This document shows positions 34,889 to 46,559 of a DNA stretch of 64,000 nt, one piece after another; positions within the stretch are counted from its first letter, which is position 1, and each line of letters begins with the position of its first letter. The stretch comes from Gentiana macrophylla. Taxonomy: Eukaryota > Streptophyta > Magnoliopsida > Gentianales > Gentianaceae. Position numbers and translations under genes: made by a program. The stretch lies in assembly GCA_026214975.1 (NCBI GenBank), contig JAOBSW010001236.1, positions 248,001-312,000 of the forward strand, in the 5' to 3' direction. The notes under the pieces were generated by a model. That model saw only the letters and a program-made list of their open reading frames with translations. It was not told where the DNA came from and searched no databases.

Positions 34889-35430
34889 TTAGCATTTTTC
34901 CATAACTTGATCTAAAACTTGATAAAATCATAACTTGAGCTCTGGATCTCCAAATGTCATGATTCAAGAAGCGTTGGAAAGCTCTTGAAAAGATCTATAA
35001 CTTCCATGAAGGACTCTTCTTCAGAAAATGCCTTTTTGATGGGCCATTTGCTCGTCGAGAATATAATTCAATAATAGTATCACGAACCGTTGATCCACTT
35101 GAACTTTAAGTCTCGTGGAACTTCCTTACTTCCTTCAACAGATATGATTTTACTTCAAAAAGTGGCGTCACTCGGGGTCTTGGTTTACCTAAAAATCTGC
35201 AATAAAATACCGAAAATACCCACGTAAAACTGACACGACACTCCGGTTATTAAACCGGTACAAAATTTATAACTTTTTATTACTTTTACTAGATTTTTAT
35301 AGTATTTAGATCTATTCATTACTATTAATATTTCATAAGATTATCGTTCTAATTTCTTATATTTTATATAGAAAGAGTTAATAAAATATATAAAACATCG
35401 TAATTTTTATCATACAAATGTTATACATCA

Positions 35431-36906
35431 ACTACTCCCCACTTAGCTCTTTGATCGTCCTCGAGCAAAATAAGCGTAATATATAAAAATTACAATAAAA
35501 ATGATATACTTGGTAGATTAAATTTCAAGTCAAGAAATATCATTTCAATATTATAAATATATTAATTATATCTTTCTTAGAAATTAACAAGATAAAAAGT
35601 GTACATAACTTAGATAAATTATTTATCAAATATCATTTAAATGAAATTCTGCCTCATCTACTTAATAAATATAATTAAAATTCTAGAATTATTCTCCTAT
35701 CTCAACTTATATGAAATATTTGGAATCAAGGACTATGTCAAGTAGTTGACAAAATGGCTTATAACGTTTTTAGGCTCAGGGTGTTGGTTAATCGAAATGA
35801 TAGAAAGGAAATCAAAAGAGAAAGAAGCAAGTAAATGCGTATTTACACCTTCATAATTTTGATCAAAAATATCTCGATTAATAACATCCTAATATCATTT
35901 CACCCTTTTTTTTTTCCAGATTTTCTCTCTTTTTTTCTTTTTTTTTTTATAACAGTTTTTGACAAAAGATTGCCTTCCGAATAATATTTATTCCAATCTC
36001 AGCATATACCACTACTGAATTTCGATGTCGTTATCGCTATCCATAAACACATACTAAACTTGCGGGATTTCAAGGAAATGTAGACCATTTTAAGTTAAGG
36101 GTCGGTTTTATCTAGTTAATCATAATGGTTAATTTCGAGTGAGGTCTTGATCACTCTACAAGGCTGAGGTGGGGACAAAAATTGGAAATTACATTCGGGT
36201 AAGCTTATTTGGTCATAGTTAGTCAAAGTAATGCCAAAAATCTCATCATTCCTAATCCGACTCCATATTCATATTTCGTTTTGAAAAGAAAATTATCCTA
36301 ACCTTTCATTATAGATATAAGTATATCTGCTAAATTTCATAAAAATATTACTTGATAATATTTATGTATAGTTACATATACTTGAAATCTTATAAAAATC
36401 TAAAATGACATATATAATATAATTATAATATATCTAATTAAAATCTATTTTTACCAATTTATATTATTTTTATTCATATTACTTATACATTATCTACTTA
36501 TTTTTGTTCAAGAAAAATTAAACTAAGTATTAAGCAATTAAGTATAAATTTATATGAAAAAATTTTAATTTTTATTTTACTAACCTAACTCTACTCCCCA
36601 CTTACGAAGTGGCATCGTCCCGATGTTCAGTGAGTAATAAAATAGGTTCGAAAATAAAATTAAATTTTTTATATGATTGTTATTATTTTAGCGATATTAC
36701 TTGCGTGTATTTCTACTAATAGAATCATCATAAAAAAACATATATATTAAACAAGATTATTAAAATTATTAAACTGAAAGAGAAACATAATTAAACAGAT
36801 TATTAGTCTACCAAATTAAAGAACTACTATCTAAAAAAACTAACTTCTTAACTAACGAACCTCCAACTGTCACTACCAACTGATAACTACTAACTCAAAC
36901 AACACA
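35431..36906 (-). other. Element 2a polypurine tract and 3' noncoding region
   Basis: On the minus strand AAGTGGGGAGTAGT (35431-35444) adjoins the LTR and is the PPT. The remaining 1.4 kb is AT-rich and noncoding. It matches 40555-42166 of element 2b in order, which marks the two as the same family. Confidence 0.7.
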
Positions 36907-37758
36907 TCAAACTGTTGACGAACATCCGGGAGTATCAACCGGAAGTAGGCCAACTTGAGAACCACGAGATGGAAAAATCTCGTCTTGATCAAACTCAGGC
37001 ACTCCATGCAAATGAACACAAAGTCTCGATATAAGCCAAGCGAACGGCATTGGCTTCCCTCTACTACGTCGCTCTATTGCGAAATTGACCGCTGTCTTGT
37101 GAATCAAAATCCCCCAGTCTACATATGCTCCAATAGTGATTGCATACATCCGAAGCAATTCACAATCCTGAATTCCCGAGAAATCATTTGTGGGATAGAC
37201 TCGTGAATTAATAAAATGTTTCAACGCCCTCAGGTGAGGGGATAACGCAAGAGTGGAAAAATCATAATTATGATCGAAAAGAGGAAACAAGTACTGGAAC
37301 GCTTCTGCGGTTCTATTGACAATATTAGATGGATTTTCTAGTTCCCATTGGAACTCAAAATGTGTACTGGGATAAAAACCACAAGGCGGAATTTCATAAA
37401 CTTGATTAATAACGAAAGATGAAAAGGGAATAACAATGCCTCGGACAGTAATGAGTTGAGTTGCTGTTATCGCAGTGTTTTCAGATAGAGATGAATAAAA
37501 ATCCCTAACCACAGAAATATTTATTCTACCCCTAGGATATTTAACAAATTTCTTCCAACCAAAGCCTCGTATCAAATTCCTACCCCATTGATCAACTTTT
37601 TCAGTATTTAAACCTTTCTCCATTAGAATATGAGATCGGACAAAATTTAAACGTCTTGGAATGTCGTTATGAAAACACGAGGCTTGACTTTCGGGAACCA
37701 CACCGTCAGGCGTATGTGGTTCATAACTATTAACCGAGGGGGATGAGTGATTAGACAT
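36907..37758 (-). CDS. Element 2a accessory ORF-B, intact 283 aa
   Basis: A single open frame beginning MSNHSSPSVNSYEPHTPDG and closing at a stop at 36907. The family core lies at residues 55-130: WGRNLIRGFGWKKFVKY, SVVRDFYSSL, VRGIVIPFSSFVINQVYEIP. Further on, residues 200-260 include AYVDWGILIHKTAVNF and LCVHLHGVPEF. The family (I recall the 'putative plant transposon protein' domain) has no known biochemical role. The ORF has its own TATA box (37835-37844) and palindrome array (37902-38009). I see no transmembrane segment, so a retroviral-type envelope is unlikely. It is the only accessory ORF here with no break. Confidence 0.7.
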   Translation of the reverse strand: MSNHSSPSVNSYEPHTPDGVVPESQASCFHNDIPRRLNFVRSHILMEKGLNTEKVDQWGRNLIRGFGWKKFVKYPRGRINISVVRDFYSSLSENTAITATQLITVRGIVIPFSSFVINQVYEIPPCGFYPSTHFEFQWELENPSNIVNRTAEAFQYLFPLFDHNYDFSTLALSPHLRALKHFINSRVYPTNDFSGIQDCELLRMYAITIGAYVDWGILIHKTAVNFAIERRSRGKPMPFAWLISRLCVHLHGVPEFDQDEIFPSRGSQVGLLPVDTPGCSSTV

Positions 37759-37834
37759 TTTTATTACAGATAGGAAAGCTTATACAGATAGAAGTTAAAA
37801 AGGAATGAGCAATTGTTGAAGGCATCTGCTATTT

Positions 37835-38009
37835 CCTTTTATAGAAATGTACCTATCATGCAAAAGTAGAAAAGATCTCTTTTTTGGCGTTTTTGTACTT
37901 CCCGGATCGATCCTGGAAAGGGCCGGATCGATCCGGCCTATAGCTGGAAATCTTGTCAGGTCGGTACACTCACGCCGGATTGATCCGGGATTAAGTCGGA
38001 TCGATCCGG
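37835..38009 (-). promoter_or_regulatory. Element 2a internal promoter: palindrome array plus TATA
   Basis: The minus-strand CTATAAAAGG is at 37835-37844, 77 bp before the ORF-B start codon. Four CCGGATCGATCCGG-type sites start at 37902, 37923, 37975 and 37996: two pairs of 21-bp spacing, 73 bp apart. The nearly identical array in 2b (43731-43835) shows the arrangement is maintained. Confidence 0.7.
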
Positions 38010-38281
38010 TGACTACTATTCACGGACAGAGTTGTTTCAGCGTGAAAGTTGCCCAGAATTTTTTTCAAGTTGATAAAATTTTGCTCAATAACTTTGGTTT
38101 CTTATTTTATTTTGTTATTTTTATAGAGTATTGATAACGATAAACTTTACTACATGGTGCGTAAAACAAAATCACACGAAAATAAAATCAAAATAACATA
38201 AAATCATATGAAAATAAAATCGAAAACTAGTTGTACGAAAATTAATTGTCTTAAGTGTCAATAATCATAAAATTGTTTAAA

Positions 38282-38626
38282 TCACTCCTCATCATCACTC
38301 ATCTCGACAAAGCTTGAACTCGGCATGGCTTGAGAATTAGCTGGATCATAAGTCGATTCATGAAATGGTTCTTGAAAATGTGTTGACATTCTAACCGAGC
38401 CATCGAATCCCATCGAGCTCATCCCTGTCGTGACATCAGTATAAGTGCTTTCCCATCCCGTCGTGGTATGGCTAAATGCTCCTAATCCTCCCCAACCAGA
38501 TGTAGCTGCTGTCGTAGTACCTGTCGAAAAATCCCCTATACCACTAGTTTGATTTCCAAAAGAATGCGGCATTTGTTGGAAGTTTGATCGAGGTGGCATC
38601 GGTGGAATAAAGTTGGGCATGGTATA
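38282..38626 (-). pseudogene. Element 2a accessory ORF-A, C-terminal part
   Basis: The frame ends with a stop at 38282 and reads FIPPMPPRSNFQQMPHSFGN, a G/T/S-rich stretch, and the acidic tail VEMSDDEE. It matches the C-terminus of ORF-A in element 2b (44112-44450). The upstream part is missing because the LTR of element 2b begins at 38627. Confidence 0.65.
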
Positions 38627-40554
38627 TGACGTGGCCTTTTCTAGTGCTAATACCAGTCCTTAACCGACAGTGTATCGGGTCAAACTGTAGTGCTAGTATG
38701 GTGAGTCAGAGTATCGTATCCTCAGGGAACTTTGTAATTCTTCTAAGTGTGGTTAAACACCAAAGAGCTTTTATTAACTCGATCTAAACCGCAATTTTAT
38801 AACACGGATCACTACTATTCTAGTCAACATAAAATAAATACGTAAATTAAAATTTTATTCTAATATAATATATATAGATACATAAATATATATAGATGTG
38901 CATAAGTTGCAAAGTATATATATAGATATAAATATATAGATGCCAAATATATTATTAGAGAACTAGCCAAAGTTTATATAATTGATTTATACGATCTTTT
39001 CAATTGAATGGAATGTGCTCGATCTTTAGGTTCAATTGAGTAAATGAAACGGTGTACTCTTAGGTTAACAATTCGCCCTCACATTAGCGCATTTAAATTG
39101 TCATATGTCCATTGTCATCACCCAAATCCACAATCATTACGGTTTTTCGAATGTGTCCCGAAAGTACGATTCTACCTTTGAATAAAAGGAGTCATTCCGT
39201 TCGTCAAACGGTCAATTTTATTTAAAGGCTCCGGTTGTCAAGGCGGGCGATTCAACTTTCCGGTTTAAGTTTCAATTAATCGATGATTTTAACATTATTA
39301 CGATCTTGAGTACAAATTTTAATAAGATTTATCTTTTAGGACAAATCGCTTCGAATAGGAAATTGATTCCGTTGTCACGTTTTCACTCGGCCAATTTTTA
39401 CCCTCCGGTTTTTCTATTAACGAGTTCATAACTTAATTATTGAGGCGCCAATTCATAATTAGATTATGAATTCTTTCAAGTCAAACTTTATCAATAGAAA
39501 AAGATTCAATTAGCTCAATTTTATTCAATTTTACTTAGACAACATTCCTTTACCGAAAAGATCGAAATAAAACGATTACATAACTTTGGCTAGTTATTAG
39601 ATTTAGCCTACTAACATTATACGAAAAAATAAAAAACAAACATAATAAACATAAATACTTTAGAAATTTTACCCGATTACAACGATTGGATCGGAAGATG
39701 TATTCGCCGGATGCTGCTACAACAACTTCAACAACATTGATCTTCCGATAATTTCTCGAGCATTATGACGATACTACTTTATTTATGGCATAAGGCCTAT
39801 ATATATACATACTACTACTACTAGAAAGAGGTAAAAGAAATATATTTGGTACCCTTTTTGTGCCTGCAATGCTGCCCTTTTTATAGGCAATTTTTCCCTT
39901 GCCGGATCGATCCGAGAAAGGGCCGGATCGATCCGGGAATAAAAAATATTATCCCAGGATATTCTCTGCAGGGCCACATGCTGGATAATCATTATGCCTC
40001 CTCGGATCGATCCGGATAGATTTTTTCCAATCTTAATCCGAAACTTGATAAAATCATAACTTGAGCTCTGGATCTCCAAATGACATAATTCAAGATGCGT
40101 TGGAAAGCTCTTGAGGAGATCTATAACTTCCATGAAGACTTCTTTTTCAGAAAATGCCTTTTTGCTGGGCCATTTGTTCGTTGAAAATATAACTTGATAC
40201 GGCGTCACGAACCACTGATCCACTTGAACTTTAAATCTCGTGGCACTTCCTTTATTCCTTCAAAAGATATGATTTTACTCCACAAAATGTCGTCACTCGG
40301 GGTCTTGGTTTACCTAAGGTCTGTAAAATACCAAAAATACCCACGTGAATCTGATACGACACTCCGGTTATTAACCCGGTACAAAATTTATAACTTTTTA
40401 TCATTTTTTTACTAGATTTTTATAGTATTTAGATTTATTCATAGCTATTAATATTTTATAAGATTATCTGTTATAATTACTTATATTTTATATAAAAAGA
40501 GTCGATAACGTATATAAAACATCGTAATTTTTATCATATAAATGTTACACATCA
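38627..40554 (-). repeat. 3' LTR of element 2b (1928 bp)
   Basis: TGACGTGG...ACATCA, nearly identical over its length to 52960-54901. The PPT AAGTGGGAGTAGT (complement of 40555-40567) adjoins it. Confidence 0.9.
39876..40015 (-). promoter_or_regulatory. Element 2b 3' LTR promoter array
   Basis: CCTATAAAAAGG (minus) is at 39876-39887. Sites start at 39902 and 39923 (21-bp pair) and at 40002. The partner of the last site, present as a pair in the 5' LTR (54335/54355), has been lost by a roughly 20-bp deletion. Confidence 0.7.
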
Positions 40555-41350
40555 ACTACTCCCACTTAGCTCTTTGATCGTCCTCGAGCAAAATAAGTGT
40601 AATATATAAAAATTACGATAAAAATAATATAAGTGGTAGATACAATTTTTAAATTAGTAAAATATCATTTCAATATTATAAACATATTAATTATATCTTT
40701 CTTAGAAATTAATAAGATAAAAGTGTAGATAACTTTGATAAATTATTTATCAACTATTATTCAAATGAAATTTCACAAAATCTACTCAATAAATATAATT
40801 AAAATTTAGAATTATTTTCCTATCTCAACTTATATGAAATATTTGGAATCAAAGACTAAGTCAAGTAATTGACAAGATGGCTTTTAGGATAGGACATTGG
40901 TTAATCGAAAAGATAGAAAAAGAAATCAAAAAGAGAAAGAGGCAAGTCGTGACGTATTTACACCTTCACGCTTGATCAAAAACAGTTTCGATTAATAATA
41001 TCTCCTTTTCCAACTATTTTTCAGATTTTCTCTCTTCTTTTCAATATTAAGAACTAAAAGCGTGAGTGTGTGTAGAAAATCAAATTTACAGCATTGCTTC
41101 ATCAAGATTGATCGGAGTAATACTCTTTCGATCTAAAATTACGAGTCCGGTTTCTTAAACTCGTAATCATTCTTGAGATCTTATGATTCAATTTTTATCG
41201 GGAGCTTTATACCTCATGTAGTGATATAGGACGCTTTCTAGATAACACCCTACTGCACTCAAATCATTGGAAGCTACTACCGATATCTCATCGATCAAAG
41301 ATAAGGAAGATACACAGTATTCGATTAATTCTCTGTAATTATGGTGCTTT

Positions 41351-41389
<39 letters not shown>

Positions 41390-42166
41390 CACCTCAAGAT
41401 ACACCATCCTTAGCTTCGTGCTATCATCTCCTTTCATAATGCATTACAAACTCGTGGGATTTTTAGGAAATGTAGACCAAAAATAAGCCAAGTGGTCGGT
41501 TATGATAAAAATGGCTATTTTGAGTGAGGTCTTGATCACTCTAATCAAGGTTGAGGTAATTTTTGTGGTGTCAAAAATCTCATCATTCCTAATCCGATTC
41601 CATATTCATATTTCGTTTTACAAAGAAAATTATTCTAAAAAATTCATTATAAATATAAATATATTTGCTAAAATTTCATATGAAACTTACTTGATAATAT
41701 TTATGTATAGTTACATATACTTAAAATCTTATAAAGATCTAAAATTGACATATATAATATAATTATAATATATCTACTTTATTTTACTTAATTAAAATCT
41801 ATTCTTACCAATTTATATTGTTTTTATTCATATTAATTATATATTATCTAATTATTTTGTTCCAAGAAAAATTAAACTAAGTATTGAGCAATTAAGTATA
41901 CATTTATATAAGAAAATTTTAATTTTAATTTACTAACTTACTTCCACTTTCACTTATTTAACTAACATCGTCCGATGTTGGTGAGTAAATAAAAAAAGTA
42001 GGTTGCAAATAAAATTAAAATTTTATATGATTTTGATTATTATTTCTTATTTTTAGCAACCATATATTATTTTGATTAAAGAAAATGACATATATATTAA
42101 ACACTATTACAAACTATAAATAAAAGTAACAAACAACAAAAACAATTAAACAACTAATTTAAACAA
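40555..42166 (-). other. Element 2b PPT and 3' noncoding region
   Basis: PPT next to the LTR, then AT-rich noncoding sequence. A run of 38 T lies at 41352-41389. Confidence 0.7.
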
Positions 42167-42972
42167 CTACCATCTTAACAACACAACTTCTAACCGATTA
42201 TCAAACCGTAGATGAACATCCGGGAGTATCCACGGAAGTAATCCTAATCGAGAATCACGAGATGGAAAAATCTCGCCAAGAGCAAACTCGTGCACGTGAT
42301 TGCTTGGATACAAAGGTGAGAGATAACCAGTGCAAATGGTAGCGGTTTTCCCTATTACGCCTTTTATCGCAAAATTAATTGCAGTCTTAAAAATCAAAAC
42401 TCCCCAATCAATGTATGCTCCCACGGTCAACGATACAACAAAGCAAAGATCTCATCATCCGTAACCCCATAAAAATCTCTAGTTGGATAGATCCGAGAAT
42501 TAATGAAGCGTTTCCAAGCCCTTAAATGAGGGGGTAAAGCCAGAGTTGAAGAATCATAGTTATGATCTATGAAGCACCGACACTTCAATTAGGTCGCCGT
42601 GCGCTGTGTCCGACACATTTTCAGCCCGACACGCGCCCGACACGCTCCCGACACGTGTCGGAAACGTGTCGCCGATTAAAATAATGTTAAATTCAAATTT
42701 TGAATTCGACACGCCCGACACGCCGGGGACACGGCCCGACACGCTGGGGACACGGCGGACACGGCCCGACACGTTGGGGACACGTTGGGGACACGGCGGG
42801 ACACGTTGGGGACACGGCGGGGACACGCAAGGGACACGGCGGGACACGGCGGGAACACGCAGCGGACACGGCGGGACACGTTGGGACACGTAAAGGGACA
42901 CGCAAGGAATGCAATCCGTCCTGTGAATTGGCATCAACCTACGTCTATGTTTTTTTAATAATATATATATTA

Positions 42973-43009
<37 letters not shown>

Positions 43010-43600
43010 CGTGTCGGCGGCGTGTCGTTCCCTCAAATTCTGAAAGTAACCGTGTCGCCGTGTCCGTGTCGTGTCGTGCGCCGTTCCCGTGTCCGTGTCC
43101 GTGCTTCATAGGTTATGATCAAACAACGGAAATACGAACTGAAAGGCTTCTGCAGTACGGTTTACAACATTATACGCATCCCCAAGTTCCCAAAGAAACT
43201 CGAAGTGTGGGTTTCGATCAAAAGTACATGGTGGAATTTGATAGATTTGATTTATGATGACTGGTGAAAATGAAATAACGATTCCCCTAACTGTAATAAG
43301 TTGAGATGAGGCTACTGTCGTTATCTCAGTGAGAGACGCAAAGAAATCTCTAACTATCGAAATGTTTACTCGACCTCTGGGAGTCCTTATCAACTTTTTC
43401 CACCCGCAACCTCGGATTAGATTACGTCCCCACTGATCAATTTTTTCAGTGTTTAAGCCTTTCTCCATCAGAATAGGAGAACGGACGAAATTTAGATGTC
43501 TCGGGACGCCATTATGAAAACAAGAGGCATGCGCCTTCGGGACCACACCATCAGCGATGTGGTTCATAACTATTAACGAAGGAGAGGAGCGGTTAGACAT
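42167..43600 (-). pseudogene. Element 2b accessory ORF-B, broken by a MITE
   Basis: It starts at ATG 43600 (MSNRSSPS) and matches the intact 36907-37758: WGRNLIRGCGWKKLIRTP, SIVRDFFASL, VRGIVISFSPVIINQIYQIP. After FPLFDHN the frame is cut by a 545-bp MITE (42568-43112). It resumes on the far side as TVGAYIDWGVLIFKTAINF and then frameshifts. Its own TATA and palindrome array lie upstream at 43664-43835. Confidence 0.75.
42568..43112. mobile_element. hAT-like MITE with GGGACACG minisatellite (545 bp)
   Basis: Terminal inverted repeats TATGAAGCAC(C/G)GACAC are flanked by a perfect 8-bp duplication TTATGATC (42560-42567 and 43113-43120). Inside, 42714-42905 is an irregular array of GGGACACGTTG/GGGACACGGCG units, and 42949-42993 is TA-rich. 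It interrupts accessory ORF-B, whose reading continues on both sides. Confidence 0.8.
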
Positions 43601-43663
43601 TTTCAAATAGAGATTAAAATAGAAGAAAGGAAAGAATGAGCAAAAGGTTGGCTGTTGCTCTTT

Positions 43664-43835
43664 CCTTTTATAGAATACATCCATCAAGCAAAAGTAGAAA
43701 AGATCTACTTTCTGCGCGTTTTTGTACTTTCCGGATCGATCCGAGAAAGGGCCGGATCGATCCGGCCTCGAATCGATAATGTTGTCGTCGGTATACTCAC
43801 GCCGGATCGATCCGTGAAAAGCCGGATCGATCCGG
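43664..43835 (-). promoter_or_regulatory. Element 2b internal promoter: palindrome array plus TATA
   Basis: CTATAAAAGG (minus) is at 43664-43673. Sites start at 43731, 43752, 43802 and 43822, pairs of 21 and 20 bp spacing, 71 bp apart. All four keep the GGATCGATCC core. Confidence 0.7.
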
Positions 43836-44111
43836 AACATTATCATTCACGAGATGAGTTGATTTTTCTTGAAAAATACTTAGTTTTTTCTAGGTGACAA
43901 GTTTTCTTCCTATTTTTGGTTTATTTTCATTACGTTATAACGATAAATTTTAGTACACGATGCTTAATACCATAATATGCAATGAAAACATGAAAATCGA
44001 TAAAAATCTACTATGATCAAAACAACTTAAAATTTAACTAAAAAACGAAAGAAAAAGTGCATGATAAATAAAATTGTTTCAATGTCAAAACCATAGAATG
44101 TTTAAAAATTA

Positions 44112-45608
44112 TCACTCCTCTTCATCACTCATTTCGACGTGGCTTGAACTTGGCATAGCTTGAGAACGGGTCGATTCTTGGGATGGATCTTGAAAATAAG
44201 TTGACATCCGCATCGAGCTATCTAGTCCCATCGAACTCATTTCTCTCGTGATATCGAAAAAGTGCTTCCCCATCTCGTCGTGGTATGGCCAAATGATCCA
44301 GATCCAGTCCATTTCGATGTCGCGAATTTGCCATAGTACTGCCGAAAAATCTCCTACACCACTAGTTTGAAATCCAAAAGAATGTGGCATTTGTTGGAAA
44401 TCCGAGTGAGGTGGCATCGGTGGAATGAAATCGGGCAAGGTATAAGGTGGGTTTGGCATTGCGGAATATCCATCTCGGCATAGGTAGGGTTCTGCAAAGA
44501 TATTCATTTGATATAAACCTCGTATGCCTTGACGTAAATCTTCGCACCATAATTTATTCCTTTCATAAAAACACCATATTGGCATTAGCACGATGAACAT
44601 CATAGGCCATGGATTGAAACATATCGTAAGTGATGGTATTGGGAAGATGAGTTTGAGATTATTTGGATGAAGGAGAGGACAAAGAGTAGATGGAGTAGGC
44701 CGAGGTCGTTGACGGTTAGGGTCCAAAAGTTTATTCTTCCCGCCGCCTAAGTGGTAAACTAGGACCGATAAGTGTGTCATCTACCATCATCAAATTATCA
44801 TTTGGGAGCTCGGGGACTCCTATCCGACGACACAAGGAAGAAATAAAACACGGAAAAGGCATGTGGATCGCCGTCTCAGCGATCAGGTAAAATCTTTGGC
44901 CCTTCTATACATCACTCGCCTATATCCACAGTACATCATTAACTATAGCCCAAGCAATACACAAATCCTCTTTACCAAAAGATGTAAAATGCCGAGTCGG
45001 GTAAAAAGTGTGGATCGATAAAACGTTTAATGGCTTTCATATCCCGGATACATTTCCCATAGGAAAACTGTTTTCATGCCAGGCAATGGATGGGATCTAA
45101 CTCATTCAGGCTACCGCAACAATATGATCAAAGTCTCATGGCTCATCCAAATTCCAAATCGTATAATAATCCTCATTCTCGGTATATCAGAATACCATAA
45201 ATAGCATTAATAATGTGAGGAGTAAACGGCATCGCCCTAGTTCTCAAAGTTGACAGAGGTTAACTCACCTTCATCCGTAGCATTGTGAGTTGTTGCTACC
45301 AGAGAATAAAATTCGCTACTAAGGTGGTGTTAATTTCTCCCGACCTTAAACTGGCTAATTCCATCCAATGCCTCCCTTCAAAAATTTCCTTCACCTCCCT
45401 TCCCAAATTTTTAAAGTCTAAGCCCCTCTCTATTGCAACTAAACATTGTCCAAATTTATTTTTCAATGCTTTCTTAGCTGCAGCAGACGCGGTTCTTTCA
45501 AAACTAACTGCCAATTCTTCTTCTGTTAAAGGCCTAGTTTCTATAACTGGAATTTGGGTAGGGATATGCGGTTTGCGTTTTTTTACTAGCTTTGGATGAT
45601 TCGGCCAT
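44112..45608 (-). pseudogene. Element 2b accessory ORF-A, frameshifted
   Basis: ATG at 45608 follows an acceptor-like CGTAG|AATGG; a frameshift near 45575 leads into KKRKPHIPTQIP with a KKRK basic patch. The next block is PLTEEELAVSFERTASAAAK with FEGRHWMELASL and INTTLVANFIL, the counterpart of the family core (W..L, LVREFYAN). The middle (45290-44780) is decayed. The C-terminus, PPMPPHSDFQQMPHSFGF and the acidic VEMSDEEE, is readable. It stands between integrase and ORF-B, so this family carries two diverged accessory ORFs in tandem. Confidence 0.65.
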
Positions 45609-45989
45609 TCTACGATAATGACACAATAACAAAACAACAAAAAAAAAAAAAACAACACAAAACAACAAGTACAAATGTGAGTGACAAAACAAGTTGAAAA
45701 ATAAAAATTGCATAAAAACGAAATTAAGAAAATAAGTGACTACAATGTTACCTTACAAAGCTTAAAGAGGTTGAAATTTGGCGGAAAAGATGGAAAGTCG
45801 CCGGAATGAAAGTTGAAGCTTTCCTTGAAAATTACTTCAATGTTAATGCAAATTTGAAGAGAGGAGTGGAAAATGAGAAAAGTTTAAGAAGTGGTGTAGT
45901 TTAATGGTGATAGTGTGTGATGATTTGAAGGAAAAATTCGAATTGGGGAAGAAGGGAGGGGCGGCTGTTTTTAGAAAAAGAAGAAGAAG

Positions 45990-46080
45990 AAGAAAGAGGT
46001 CCCCGTCCCTTTTTAGGTTTTTTCAGTTCCGGATCGATCCGGGACCAAATTTTTTTTTTTTTTTTTTTTTTTTATTTTTT
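45990..46080 (-). promoter_or_regulatory. Single palindrome site upstream of ORF-A
   Basis: One perfect CCGGATCGATCCGG is at 46029-46042. A minus-strand CCTAAAAAGGGACGG near 46004-46018 resembles a mutated form of the LTR box CCTATAAAAAGG. A long T run (about 46050-46072) lies beside it. It could be the remnant of an array like that before ORF-B. Confidence 0.4.
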
Positions 46081-46217
46081 ATAAAACTTAATAAAACTTC
46101 TACAAAAATAAAAAAAACTTTTTATAAAAACTTTATAAAACTTTTAAGTAATTTCATAAAGATCCTATTTATAAAATTTTCAAAAGTTATATAAAAATTT
46201 TATAAGTACTACAAAAT

Positions 46218-46547
46218 TCACGAGGGTCCTAATTCTAATACTTCTAAATCTTCCAGAGTTCTGATGTAACGTTCTATCAACCTAACCTTAAGAAATGAGG
46301 CGTTCGAATTTTCTCTTTGATCTCCATCGGGATTTTCGGATAACCACCTAATCGTTCCCTTCTTAACAATATTCAAACACTCATCCTGTGATTTGGTTGT
46401 GCTTTCCCTGCATTTCCCTTCATGCTCACTTTTCCCACGCCTTCTACACCTTCTTAAAAACTTTGCCCTTCTCTTTATCGAACTTCTCGATTTTCCATTA
46501 CATAGTTCTTTCAATCGATCTCTCTCAACAATTGCTTGTTTTCTCAA
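46218..46547 (-). CDS. Unrecognised basic ORF between integrase and ORF-A
   Basis: 109 codons rich in K/R (KSRSSIKRRAKFLRRCRRRG), with a leucine-rich end (IRTLEDLEVLELG). No family is recognised. It may be the C-terminal extension of integrase in this lineage or chance coding potential. Confidence 0.3.
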   Translation of the reverse strand: MRKQAIVERDRLKELCNGKSRSSIKRRAKFLRRCRRRGKSEHEGKCRESTTKSQDECLNIVKKGTIRWLSENPDGDQRENSNASFLKVRLIERYIRTLEDLEVLELGPS

Positions 46548-46559
46548 AAGCTCAAGCTT

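Larger units (their letters stand above)
29701..35430 (-). repeat. 3' LTR of element 2a, split by a Helitron
   Basis: TGACGTGGCCTTTTCTAGTG at 29701 and TATACATCA at 35430 match the ends of the LTRs at 38627-40554 and 52960-54901. Without the Helitron the LTR is about 2.09 kb. It is more diverged than the other two copies, so it is older. TATAAATT (minus) is near 34718-34725. The PPT follows at 35431. Confidence 0.8.

Noticed and set aside
36907..37758. Retroviral envelope in the env position
   Set aside because: No signal peptide, no transmembrane helix and no cleavage site are visible; the protein matches the accessory family core instead.
29701..40554. Element 2a plus the left LTR of 2b as one ordinary full-length element
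   Set aside because: The segment 35431-38626 stops inside ORF-A and lacks integrase, pol, gag and a PBS next to 38627, so the 38627 LTR belongs to 2b.
42606..43257. Long open frames on both strands through the GGGACACG array
   Set aside because: They come from the repeat unit of a MITE minisatellite; translations are simple RVPP/TRWGHG-type repeats.
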